Origin: Oscillospiraceae bacterium
GTDB taxonomy: Bacteria > Bacillota > Clostridia > Oscillospirales > Oscillospiraceae
Length of the DNA: 9,158 bases
Direction: 5' to 3'
Assembly: GCA_904501855.1 (NCBI GenBank)
Contig: CAJGCI010000073.1
Location: 1-9,158 of the forward strand
Part shown: piece by piece, positions 1 to 5,248 of the stretch
How positions within the stretch are numbered: position 1 is the first letter of the stretch
Layout of the letters: every line of letters starts with the position of its first letter
Notes under the pieces: generated by a model
What the model saw: the letters and a program-made list of their open reading frames with translations, nothing else
The model's database searches: none
Told to the model about the DNA's origin: nothing
Program-made: the position numbers and the translations under genes

Positions 1-301
1 GGCCGGCACCCTCAATGAGAAGAGAGCCTGCGGCATGGATCTGGATACCTCCTACGAGGAGGACACCCTCTCCCGCATCGCCGCCTACACCGGAGATCTG
101 TTCAATAAGCTCCGTTCCCTGGAGGAAGATCTTCCCCGGGCACAGGCCATTGCGGACAATCTGGAGAAGGCAAAGTTCTACCGTTCCAATATCCTGCGGG
201 ACATGGAAGATCTGCGTAACATCGCCGATACGCTGGAAGGACTCGTCTCCCACGAGTACTGGCCCTTCCCCAATTACACGGAGCTGCTCTTCAGCGTCTG
301 A
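1..301 (+). CDS. glnN: Type III glutamine synthetase, C-terminal end (partial)
   Basis: This is the last 99 codons of a gene that begins before the window; the reading frame is open from base 2 and stops with TGA at 299-301. The protein ends in EYWPFPNYTELLFSV, closely resembling the C-terminus typical of type III (GlnN) glutamine synthetases, which end in a YWPFP-x-Y-x-x-LLF motif. The preceding residues are a charged helical stretch (about residues 20-75 of the fragment), also usual for this family's C-terminal region. The enzyme makes glutamine from glutamate, ammonia and ATP in the cytoplasm. The catalytic barrel is outside the window, so activity cannot be judged here. The gene is convergent with acpP and shares a terminator with it. 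The Gln it makes is the nitrogen donor for the AsnB encoded further along, although the two genes are not in one operon. The family call rests on the terminal motif only. Confidence 0.85.
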   Translation, partial: AGTLNEKRACGMDLDTSYEEDTLSRIAAYTGDLFNKLRSLEEDLPRAQAIADNLEKAKFYRSNILRDMEDLRNIADTLEGLVSHEYWPFPNYTELLFSV

Positions 302-317
302 CAACCACATAGACAAT

Positions 318-349
318 AAAAAAGATCTGCCGGTCGGCAGATCTTTTTT
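318..349. terminator. Bidirectional intrinsic terminator between glnN and acpP
   Basis: A 14-bp perfect stem (318-331 with 336-349) encloses a GGTC loop. The arms carry an A-run on the left and a T-run on the right, so the RNA ends in a U tract on either strand. It sits 17 bases after the glnN stop and 40 bases after the acpP stop, which fits a terminator shared by convergent transcripts. Confidence 0.92.
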
Positions 350-388
350 TGTGTTGAAACGATGATCGTTTCCTCCGATTCGGTTCTC

Positions 389-619
389 TTATTTCCTGGA
401 ATCGATGTATTCGACGATATCCCGGACCTTCAGCATCTTGCCGGCCTGGTCGTCTTCCACGGTGATGCCGAACTCATCTTCCACGGTCATGGAGAGCTCC
501 ACGACGTCCAGAGAATCGGCGCCCAGATCTTCCACCATATCCGTATCCAGGGTGATGGTGGCGGGATCACATTCAAACTGCTCGGCAAACAGTGCCTGCA
601 CTTTTTCAAAAGTAGTCAT
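389..619 (-). CDS. acpP: Acyl carrier protein
   Basis: This 76-residue acidic protein carries the growing acyl chain in type II fatty acid synthesis in the cytoplasm. The phosphopantetheine attachment motif GADSLDVVEL is present with the modified serine at residue 36, and the length and the acidic helix after the serine are typical of the family. The ATG start is supported by an AGGAGGAG ribosome binding site a few bases upstream. The gene lies 21 bases downstream of jag on the same strand with no terminator between, so it is probably the last gene of the rpmH operon; an additional internal promoter cannot be excluded. Its usual neighbours (fabD, fabG, fabF or rnc) are absent. Identification is firm; the context is the unusual part. 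Confidence 0.95.
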   Translation of the reverse strand: MTTFEKVQALFAEQFECDPATITLDTDMVEDLGADSLDVVELSMTVEDEFGITVEDDQAGKMLKVRDIVEYIDSRK

Positions 620-640
620 ATCGTATCTCCTCCTGTCAGG

Positions 641-1597
641 TTATGCCCATTCACGGCTCTCCGGTTTCTTGCTGCGGGGAGCTTCTGCCTGTTCCGCGGC
701 CGGTGCCGGTGCTGCTGCTTCCTCGGTCTTCTCGGGAGCCGGGGCTGCGGCGGCGGGACGGCTGCTGCGGCGTTCTCCTCCACGGCGGCTGCCGCGGGAG
801 GACGGTTTGCCTTCGCTGCGTTCACAGGAGATGACCACGCGGCGGTTGGGTTCCGTGCCGGTGGAGGCGGTGGTGACGCCTTCGTAATCCTGCAGTGCAG
901 TGTGGATCACATGACGCTCATAGGAGTTCATGGGCTCCAGCGCCATGCTGCGGCGGTATTTGATGACCTTGGCGGCCATCTTGTTGGCCAGGCGGACGAG
1001 AGACTCTTCTCTCTTGGCCCGGTAGTTCTCGGCGTCCAGAGAAACATGGACATGCTTCTCGCCGCCGCGGTTGATGGAGTAGTTCACCAGATGCTGCACG
1101 GCATCCAGGGTCTCGCCCCGTCGGCCGATGATGGTGCCCATGTTGGGTCCGTACACGATGACGTTGATGCCGTCGTCGTCCGTATCGGAGAGCTTCAGTC
1201 CGGCTTCCACGTTCATGTGCTCAAACAGGCCCATCAGGAACTCCGCCACTTTGGGAGCATCGGGGTTCTTGGAATTGTTCTGTACTTCCAGAGGCTCCTG
1301 TACGGTTTCTTCCTGTGCGGCGGGAGCTTTCTTCTCTTCTGCCTTCTCCTGTTTCTTGGAGGCGGCTTTTTCCTTTTTCTTGGGTTTCGGTGCTTCCACC
1401 GGTTTCTCCTCCGGCTCGTCCGGAACTTCATAGCTGACGCGGATCACGGCAGGAGTGGCGCCGATGCCCAGGAAACCGGATTTGGCGCGTTCCACGATCT
1501 CCACGGATACATCGTCGCGCTCCAGGCCCAGTTCTTCCAGAGCCGCAGCCACCGCATCCTCAGCGGTGCGTCCGCTTTTTTCCAGTGTCTTTATCAT
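641..1597 (-). CDS. jag: RNA-binding protein Jag/KhpB with long linker and C-terminal tail
   Basis: Jag (KhpB, SpoIIIJ-associated) is a KH/R3H RNA-binding protein linked to cell division and envelope control. Domains in order: Jag-N (about residues 1-56, including KSGFLGIG at 40-46), a Lys/Glu/Ala-rich linker (about 57-112), a KH domain with the GxxG loop GRRG at 158-161, and an R3H domain with R228 and H232 in YERHVIH. Residues 260-318 form an Arg/Ser-rich then Ala/Pro/Glu-rich tail that looks disordered. At 318 residues it is well above the roughly 200 of the Bacillus protein; the excess is linker and tail. The start is the ATG at 1597, with GAGGA seven bases upstream; the in-frame TTG at 1603 lies too close to that site. 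It follows yidC by 17 bases, the conserved yidC-jag arrangement. Confidence 0.93.
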   Translation of the reverse strand: MIKTLEKSGRTAEDAVAAALEELGLERDDVSVEIVERAKSGFLGIGATPAVIRVSYEVPDEPEEKPVEAPKPKKKEKAASKKQEKAEEKKAPAAQEETVQEPLEVQNNSKNPDAPKVAEFLMGLFEHMNVEAGLKLSDTDDDGINVIVYGPNMGTIIGRRGETLDAVQHLVNYSINRGGEKHVHVSLDAENYRAKREESLVRLANKMAAKVIKYRRSMALEPMNSYERHVIHTALQDYEGVTTASTGTEPNRRVVISCERSEGKPSSRGSRRGGERRSSRPAAAAPAPEKTEEAAAPAPAAEQAEAPRSKKPESREWA

Positions 1598-1614
1598 ATT
1601 CAATCCTCGTTTTT

Positions 1615-2823
1615 TTAGTCGTTGTTCTCTGCATCCTGTTTCCTGTTTTTGAAACGGTCTGCCTCATACGCTCTGCCGCGGGCGAAATGGCGGTCTCCCA
1701 CCTGAGAGTCGTTCTTTTCGATCTCGATGCCCAGACGTGCGCGGCGCTCCTCGCGCTCGGCCCGTTCGGCGGCCTTGCGGCGTTCTTCGTTGGACTGCTT
1801 GTTCTGCTGCTGCAGCTTCTTCTTGCTGGTGTTGGTGTTGACTTCCGTCTTCCCTTCCGCTTTCAGCTTCTCGGTCTTGGCATGCTTCTCCGCCAGCTCT
1901 TTCTCTCTGGCGCTGCGTGCCGCGATCTTGTCGGCGTCCTCTCTGTCCAGCTGTGCCTTGAAGATCCTGGTGAGAAGATAGTCACGGCCCATGCCAAGGA
2001 CGCTGTTGGCGATCCAGTAGATACCCAGAGCGGCGGGCATGATGAAGCAGATCCAGATGCTCATCAGGGGCATCATGAGGTTCATGCTCTTCATCTGTGC
2101 GGCGGCATTGGGATCCACCGAGGGATTGGTCATGTTGCTGACCTTCATGGAAAGCCAGGACAGAAATGCGGAGATAAAGGGAATGAGGAACAGTCCAAGG
2201 GCCGGCAGCCAGCTGTGTACGTTGGACCAGTCACAGGACGTAAAGAAGTTCCACTTGGGGAAATCACCCAGGTTCAGTCCCAGAAAACTGTAGTCGATGT
2301 TCCGCAGGCCTTCGATCTGAGGACCGATGGCAGCCTGCAGGTCTGCCCAGTGCTCATGGGCAAGCTGGGTCAGCGTGATCTCACCGTAGGCGCTGGCACG
2401 GGCGGGAGCCTCGTACAGGCCGGCGGTGGTGAAGTACTCCTGGAGCGCCGTTACCACATCGCCGGACAGTCCCATCATACGGGTGATGGGCTGACGGATG
2501 ACGCTGTAGAGCGCGATGAGGATGGGGAACGGGATCAGCGTCCAGATGCATCCGGAAGCCGGATTGATTTTTTCTTCCCGGTAAAGCTCGGACATGGCCT
2601 TGTTCATCTTTTCCGGGTTGCCTTCGTGTCTGCGCTGGATCTCCTGGATCCTGGGCTGAAGACGGCTGGTGCGCATCATGCTCTTCTTGCTCTTCGCCAT
2701 AAAGGGGGCGAGGACAAGGTTGACCACGAATGCGAACAGGATCACGGCGATGCCGTAGTTGCTGGTCACCTCATACAGCCACAGTAACAGCCAGGCAAAA
2801 GGTTTTACAATGGTTGCCCACAT
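1615..2823 (-). CDS. yidC: Membrane protein insertase YidC/Oxa1 family
   Basis: YidC inserts and folds membrane proteins, alone or with SecYEG. The 402-residue protein has the conserved core of a Gram-positive YidC: a first membrane segment at about 23-42, a cytoplasmic coiled-coil hairpin with KKSMMRTSRLQPRIQEIQ at 46-63, and further membrane segments at about 91-110, 205-227 and 250-280. The SMNLMMPLMS region (246-255) is typical of the family. No lipoprotein signal is seen at the N-terminus. The last 115 residues or so are a Lys/Arg/Glu/Gln-rich cytoplasmic tail, of the kind reported to contact ribosomes in some YidC proteins. Residue 35, where many family members have a basic residue in the groove (R or K before LLLPL-type sequence), reads Asn in my alignment by eye. 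The ATG start has GAGG about nine bases upstream. It lies 41 bases after yidD. Confidence 0.95.
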   Translation of the reverse strand: MWATIVKPFAWLLLWLYEVTSNYGIAVILFAFVVNLVLAPFMAKSKKSMMRTSRLQPRIQEIQRRHEGNPEKMNKAMSELYREEKINPASGCIWTLIPFPILIALYSVIRQPITRMMGLSGDVVTALQEYFTTAGLYEAPARASAYGEITLTQLAHEHWADLQAAIGPQIEGLRNIDYSFLGLNLGDFPKWNFFTSCDWSNVHSWLPALGLFLIPFISAFLSWLSMKVSNMTNPSVDPNAAAQMKSMNLMMPLMSIWICFIMPAALGIYWIANSVLGMGRDYLLTRIFKAQLDREDADKIAARSAREKELAEKHAKTEKLKAEGKTEVNTNTSKKKLQQQNKQSNEERRKAAERAEREERRARLGIEIEKNDSQVGDRHFARGRAYEADRFKNRKQDAENND

Positions 2824-2860
2824 AGTAGTTTTCCTCTCTTGGCAGCGTTTTCATAAGATA

Positions 2861-2876
2861 CCGGTCACGGGACCGG
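2861..2876. repeat. Small hairpin at the yidD stop codon
   Basis: A perfect 6-bp stem (CCGGTC / GACCGG) with a 4-base loop spans the end of yidD, including its stop codon. No T run follows on the minus strand, so it is not an intrinsic terminator. It may only reflect GC-rich coding sequence, or it could mark a processing point or affect coupling between yidD and yidC. Confidence 0.35.
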
Positions 2877-3086
2877 GTCATAGAAGTCATGCTCTCCCGT
2901 GTGGAAGGGATGACAGCGGAGGATGCGTTTGATCGCCAGCCAGCTGCCTTTGGCGGCACCATACTTTTCGATGGCTTCAAGCGCATACTGGGAACAGGTC
3001 GGGATAAACCGGCAGGTGGGCTGCCGTTTCAGCGGAGAAATGCGTTTCCGGTAAAACTGGATCAGTGCAATGAGGATCTTTTTCAT
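2865..3086 (-). CDS. yidD: Membrane protein insertion efficiency factor YidD
   Basis: This 73-residue protein belongs to the small YidD family, which binds the inner face of the membrane and helps YidC-dependent insertion. The conserved core RFIPTCSQYALEAIEKYG and the later RCHPF motif are both present, with the family's cysteines (PTCRF, PTCSQ, RCHPF). The N-terminal helix MKKILIALIQFYRKRISP is amphipathic and basic. Its ATG lies 6 bases after the rnpA stop codon, with a GGAGAG ribosome binding site close to that stop, so translation of the two is likely coupled. Its place between rnpA and yidC is the standard one in bacteria. Confidence 0.95.
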   Translation of the reverse strand: MKKILIALIQFYRKRISPLKRQPTCRFIPTCSQYALEAIEKYGAAKGSWLAIKRILRCHPFHTGEHDFYDPVP

Positions 3087-3092
3087 TGCCGT

Positions 3093-3428
3093 TTACTCTC
3101 CTTTTCGAAACAATGACAGTTCTTCACAGGCCTTGAGAAAGTCCGCTTCCAGCTGATGATAATCCGAGAAGGCCGCCCGGGCACGGGCCACGATGACGAG
3201 CTCCACGGGATCCGTCATCCGCCCCTCGTGGGCGCGGAGGATCTCCCGCAGTCTCCGGCGGATCCGGTTCCGGGTCACCGCGTTTCCGATCTTGTTGGAT
3301 ACGGTGAATCCCACCCGGCTGACACCGGTGTTCGTTTCGCGGCAGTACACCACGAGACTTCTCGTCACAGCGCTCTTTCCCTTGGAGTACAGACGGCGAA
3401 ATTCATAGTTTTTCTTCAGCGTTTCCAT
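3093..3428 (-). CDS. rnpA: Ribonuclease P protein component
   Basis: RnpA is the protein subunit of RNase P, which removes the 5' leader of tRNA precursors together with the RNA subunit. The protein has the N-terminal METLKKNYEFRRLYSKGK, a central sheet with VGFTVSNKIGNAV, and the conserved basic RNR box TRNRIRRRLRE (residues 52-62). I chose the ATG at 3428, giving 111 residues, because the family begins at the LKKNYEFRRLY segment and ends near this length; the longer in-frame start at 3467 would add 13 residues without family support and would run into the hairpin at 3470-3491. The ribosome binding site is weak (AGGGCGAG). It is 106 bases downstream of rpmH and immediately precedes yidD. Confidence 0.95.
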   Translation of the reverse strand: METLKKNYEFRRLYSKGKSAVTRSLVVYCRETNTGVSRVGFTVSNKIGNAVTRNRIRRRLREILRAHEGRMTDPVELVIVARARAAFSDYHQLEADFLKACEELSLFRKGE

Positions 3429-3469
3429 GGTCTCGCCCTGCCCTCTCAAAGTCTCATAACAGCACAATA

Positions 3470-3491
3470 AGGGCGGATGGTCATCCGCCCT
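3470..3491 (-). other. Hairpin in the rpmH-rnpA intergenic region
   Basis: A perfect 9-bp stem (AGGGCGGAT / ATCCGCCCT) with a 4-base loop lies between rpmH (stop at 3535) and rnpA (start at 3428). On the minus strand the stem is followed by TTATTGTGCTGTT, too poor in T for a confident terminator. It may be a partial attenuator or an RNA-processing or stability element that lets the cell make more L34 than RNase P protein. The structure is seen; the role is inference. Confidence 0.6.
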
Positions 3492-3534
3492 GCATCGTTA
3501 TTCTCTTGGTCTATCGTCCCGTTCAATGGAAAAC

Positions 3535-3669
3535 TCAGGCAGTCAGTCTGCTTCTGCCTTTGGCTCTGCGACGTGCAAGAACTTTGCGGCCGTTTCTGGT
3601 GGCCATTCTCTTACGGAAGCCGTGCACTTTTTTCGCCTGTCTTTTCTTCGGTTGATACGTGCGTTTCAT
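3535..3669 (-). CDS. rpmH: 50S ribosomal protein L34
   Basis: A 44-codon gene encodes a very basic protein that begins MKRTYQPKKRQAKKVHGFRK and ends with ARRRAKGRSRLTA, an almost full-length match to L34 from memory of the family. L34 is a small protein of the large ribosomal subunit. The ATG at 3669 is preceded by AAAGGAG with a spacing of about 11 bases, and the gene stops with TGA at 3535-3537. It is the first gene of the minus-strand operon and sits upstream of rnpA as in most bacteria. The MATRNGRKVLARRRAKGR part resembles Oscillospiraceae-like L34 proteins, a weak taxonomic hint only. Confidence 0.97.
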   Translation of the reverse strand: MKRTYQPKKRQAKKVHGFRKRMATRNGRKVLARRRAKGRSRLTA

Positions 3670-3739
3670 TACTCAGGACACTCCTTTCAGGATAATATAC
3701 TCAACATCCGCCTTTATATTATAAGGTGGAAGTAGTTGA

Positions 3740-3770
3740 CAAAAAGTTCCGACAGCCGAAACTGTCGGAA
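3740..3770 (-). promoter_or_regulatory. 5'-end hairpin with T run in the rpmH leader (possible attenuator)
   Basis: A 9-bp perfect stem (TTCCGACAG / CTGTCGGAA, 3747-3770) with a 6-base loop is followed on the minus strand by CTTTTTGTC. The start of transcription predicted from the rpmH promoter (about 3768) falls in its first arm, so the RNA would start with this hairpin. It could be an early attenuator, a 5' stabilising hairpin, or an operator in DNA form. Its CTGTCGG/CCGACAG half-site also occurs in the promoter spacer. Confidence 0.6.
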
Positions 3771-3774
3771 TGTA

Positions 3775-3804
3775 ATTATACTCTAAGAGCTGTCGGGGTG
3801 TCAA
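3775..3804 (-). promoter_or_regulatory. Sigma-A-type promoter for the rpmH operon
   Basis: On the minus strand a perfect -35 box TTGACA (3799-3804) is followed after 18 bases by a perfect -10 box TATAAT (3775-3780). An A/T run (the T run at 3805-3815 on the plus strand) sits directly upstream and could act as an UP element. Predicted transcription start is near 3768, giving a leader of about 100 bases before rpmH. Such a strong promoter suits a ribosomal protein operon. Confidence 0.85.
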
Positions 3805-3883
3805 TTCTTTTTTTCACCCTCGTTCCTCTCGTTTCTCCCCTTTTCCTGAAAATCTTCAATTTCTTTATTTCCATCATTTCCCA

Positions 3884-3913
3884 TTGAGATTGTTTATACA
3901 GTTTTGGTATAAT
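3884..3913 (+). promoter_or_regulatory. Extended -10 promoter for the TetR-family gene
   Basis: TATAAT at 3908-3913 is preceded by TG with one base between (TGGTATAAT), an extended -10. A TTGAGA -35 element lies at 3884-3889 with 18-bp spacing. Predicted start near 3920 gives a leader of about 25 bases containing the AGGGGA ribosome binding site (3930-3935). Confidence 0.8.
3894..3912. promoter_or_regulatory. Palindrome over the -10 box, candidate TetR operator
   Basis: TTATAC and GTATAA form a perfect 6-bp inverted repeat separated by 7 bases, 19 bp in all, and the right half overlaps the -10 of the gene for the TetR-family protein. TetR-type dimers commonly bind palindromes of this size in their own promoters, so autorepression is a reasonable inference. 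An AT-rich half-site overlapping TATAAT can also arise by chance. Confidence 0.45.
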
Positions 3914-3944
3914 AAATATATTCAAAGACAGGGGAAATGGGTAT

Positions 3945-4550
3945 ATGAACAACAAGACCGAAAGCCGCAGGGTGAAGATGACGAAGACCCTTCTCAACAA
4001 CAGCTTTCTCGACTGCGTGTCGGAACGGCCGCTGGACAAGGTCACCGTCACCGAGATCTGCGAGCGGGCGGATGTCAACCGCTCCACCTATTACAGCTAT
4101 TTTGAGGATCCCTACGACCAGTATCAGAAGCTGGAGGAGGAACTGGGCACGGATATCGCCGCCCTTCTGGCGGCCACTCTCTTCGGAGAAGTGCCGGGCA
4201 ACGAGAAGCTGTATAAGCTCTTCACTTCCGTTCTGGACTATATCATGGAAAAACGCCGGGAGTTCAAGGTCCTTCTTTCCTGCAATCTGGATCTGAGCCT
4301 TCTGAAGGACATCATCTTCAGTCTGTGGGATGCCGTGTTCCCTCCGGAGGACGGTGCGGACATCGACGATGTGGAACAGCGTTTCCGCTATCTCTACTGC
4401 AGTTCCGGCTGCATCTCCCTCATCTTCCAGTGGGTCACCAGCGATGACATCAACACCCTGGACTCCGACCATCTGGCACGGATGCTGGTGGATTTCACCC
4501 GCAACAACTACAAACTGGCCAAGACTCCGCCTCCCATGATCAACTTCTGA
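3945..4550 (+). CDS. TetR/AcrR-family transcriptional regulator
   Basis: This 201-residue protein has the TetR N-terminal DNA-binding domain: an initial helix (about residues 8-26), then the helix-turn-helix VTVTEICERADVNRSTYYSYF (33-53), with the family's YYxYF ending. The C-terminal half (about 60-195) is helical with several aromatic and hydrophobic stretches and would form the ligand and dimer domain; the ligand is unknown. The shape resembles TetR proteins with a DhaS-like C-terminal domain, a comparison from memory. The ATG at 3945 has AGGGGA at good spacing. It is divergent from the rpmH operon and convergent with mntP, so no clear target gene sits beside it except itself; a palindrome covers its own -10. 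It might also act on the nearby rpmH promoter, but nothing in sequence shows that. Confidence 0.9.
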   Translation: MNNKTESRRVKMTKTLLNNSFLDCVSERPLDKVTVTEICERADVNRSTYYSYFEDPYDQYQKLEEELGTDIAALLAATLFGEVPGNEKLYKLFTSVLDYIMEKRREFKVLLSCNLDLSLLKDIIFSLWDAVFPPEDGADIDDVEQRFRYLYCSSGCISLIFQWVTSDDINTLDSDHLARMLVDFTRNNYKLAKTPPPMINF

Positions 4551-4555
4551 CCCTG

Positions 4556-4592
4556 AAAAAAACGGCAGCGTATCGGTTTTCCGATACGCTGC
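4556..4592. terminator. Intrinsic terminator between the TetR gene and mntP
   Basis: A 12-bp perfect stem (GCAGCGTATCGG, 4565-4576, with 4581-4592) encloses a TTTT loop. On the minus strand it is followed, after CG, by seven Ts (4556-4562), a strong terminator for mntP. On the plus strand only TTTGTCGTT follows, so it is weaker for the TetR gene. It lies 11 bases from the mntP stop and 14 from the TetR stop. Confidence 0.9.
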
Positions 4593-4603
4593 TTTGTCGT
4601 TGT

Positions 4604-5170
4604 CTACAAAACCAGGATCCCCAGATGCTCCAGGAGGATCTTCAGTCCGATGAGGATGAGGATGATGCCTCCCGCCAGTTCCGCCCACTTTCTGAACCGG
4701 CTGCCGAAGAAGGCGCCGATGTAGGTCCCCGCGGCGGAGATCACGAAGGTGGTCACGCCGATGAGTCCCGCAGCGGGCAGGATGGAGACTTCCAGAAACG
4801 CGAAGGTGATGCCCACGGCCAGCGCGTCGATGGACGTGGCGATGGCCAGCAGCACCATGGCACGGGGTCCGAAATCATCGTCCGTTCCCTCATCTTCTCC
4901 CCCCATGGCCTCCCGGATCATGTTGCCGCCGATGAGCGCCAGCAGGATAAAGGCGATCCAGTGGTCCACACTGGCAATGAGGTTCTGGAACCGGACACCC
5001 AGCACATAGCCCAGCACGGGCATGAGCGCCTGGAAAAAACCGAACCAGCCGCCTGCGATAAGGGCATGGCGGGGCCGGATCTTCCCGACACTGAGTCCCT
5101 TGCAGATGGACACCGCAAAGGCATCCATGCTCAGGCCCACCCCTATGAGAAACACATCCCAGATTCCCAC
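4604..5170 (-). CDS. mntP: Manganese efflux pump MntP
   Basis: MntP (YebN, DUF204) exports manganese across the cytoplasmic membrane. The 188-residue protein is almost wholly hydrophobic with six predicted membrane segments in two related halves. The paired acidic motifs are present: GLSMDAFAVSICKGL with D16 and ATSIDALAVGITFAF with D115; GWFGFFQALMPVLGY (41-55) and the acidic loop GGEDEGTDDD (90-99) between halves also fit. Length matches the family. The start is GTG at 5170, preceded by GAGGAAG. It lies 78 bases downstream of asnB on the same strand and has its own possible promoter. I see no yybP-ykoY-type manganese riboswitch, which often precedes such genes and would need more space than is present. 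Confidence 0.95.
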   Translation of the reverse strand: MGIWDVFLIGVGLSMDAFAVSICKGLSVGKIRPRHALIAGGWFGFFQALMPVLGYVLGVRFQNLIASVDHWIAFILLALIGGNMIREAMGGEDEGTDDDFGPRAMVLLAIATSIDALAVGITFAFLEVSILPAAGLIGVTTFVISAAGTYIGAFFGSRFRKWAELAGGIILILIGLKILLEHLGILVL

Positions 5171-5214
5171 GAAACTTCCTCTCTCTTCTCTGTCTTTTTT
5201 CTTCCGTTTCGTGC

Positions 5215-5243
5215 AGTATAACTCTTTTCATTCCGGGATGCAA
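5215..5243 (-). promoter_or_regulatory. Possible promoter for mntP
   Basis: On the minus strand TTGCAT (5238-5243) and TATACT (5215-5220) are spaced by 17 bases in the asnB-mntP gap. The -10 is good, the -35 matches the consensus at only three positions. mntP could be transcribed from here, from asnB read-through, or both. Confidence 0.45.
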
Positions 5244-5248
5244 TGATC

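Noticed and set aside
1598..1603. TTG start for jag two codons upstream.
   Set aside because: The GAGGA ribosome binding site ends right next to this TTG, but is well spaced for the ATG at 1597.
362..1618. A 418-codon open frame on the plus strand opposite acpP and jag.
   Set aside because: In register with jag, full of low-complexity Gly/Ala/Phe runs that mirror jag's Ala/Arg/Lys repeats; no family signal.
1585..2787. A 400-codon open frame on the plus strand opposite yidC.
   Set aside because: Same-register shadow of yidC; the minus-strand protein has clear family features and a good ribosome binding site, the plus-strand one has neither.
3429..3467. Longer rnpA start at 3467.
   Set aside because: The added 13 residues are not typical of RnpA, and the family's conserved start region begins at the ATG at 3428.
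3718..3723. A second TATAAT on the minus strand in the rpmH leader as another promoter.
   Set aside because: No -35-like sequence lies at 16-19 bases upstream (CTTTTT is found there), so it is not supported as a promoter.
3670..3944. Possible replication origin beside rpmH, as in many bacteria.
   Set aside because: I found no cluster of DnaA boxes (TTATCCACA-like); the nearest, TTATACAGT, is a poor match and is part of the TetR promoter palindrome. No dnaA is present. The rest of the gap is promoters plus a pyrimidine-rich stretch (3802-3860) with no further feature I can support.
4625..5221. A 198-codon open frame on the plus strand opposite mntP.
   Set aside because: In register with mntP, with the His/Asp/Gly-rich composition expected from the complement of a membrane protein gene.
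5171..5248. A manganese-sensing yybP-ykoY riboswitch before mntP.
   Set aside because: The 78-base gap is too short and lacks the conserved loops; only a possible promoter and a ribosome binding site are seen.
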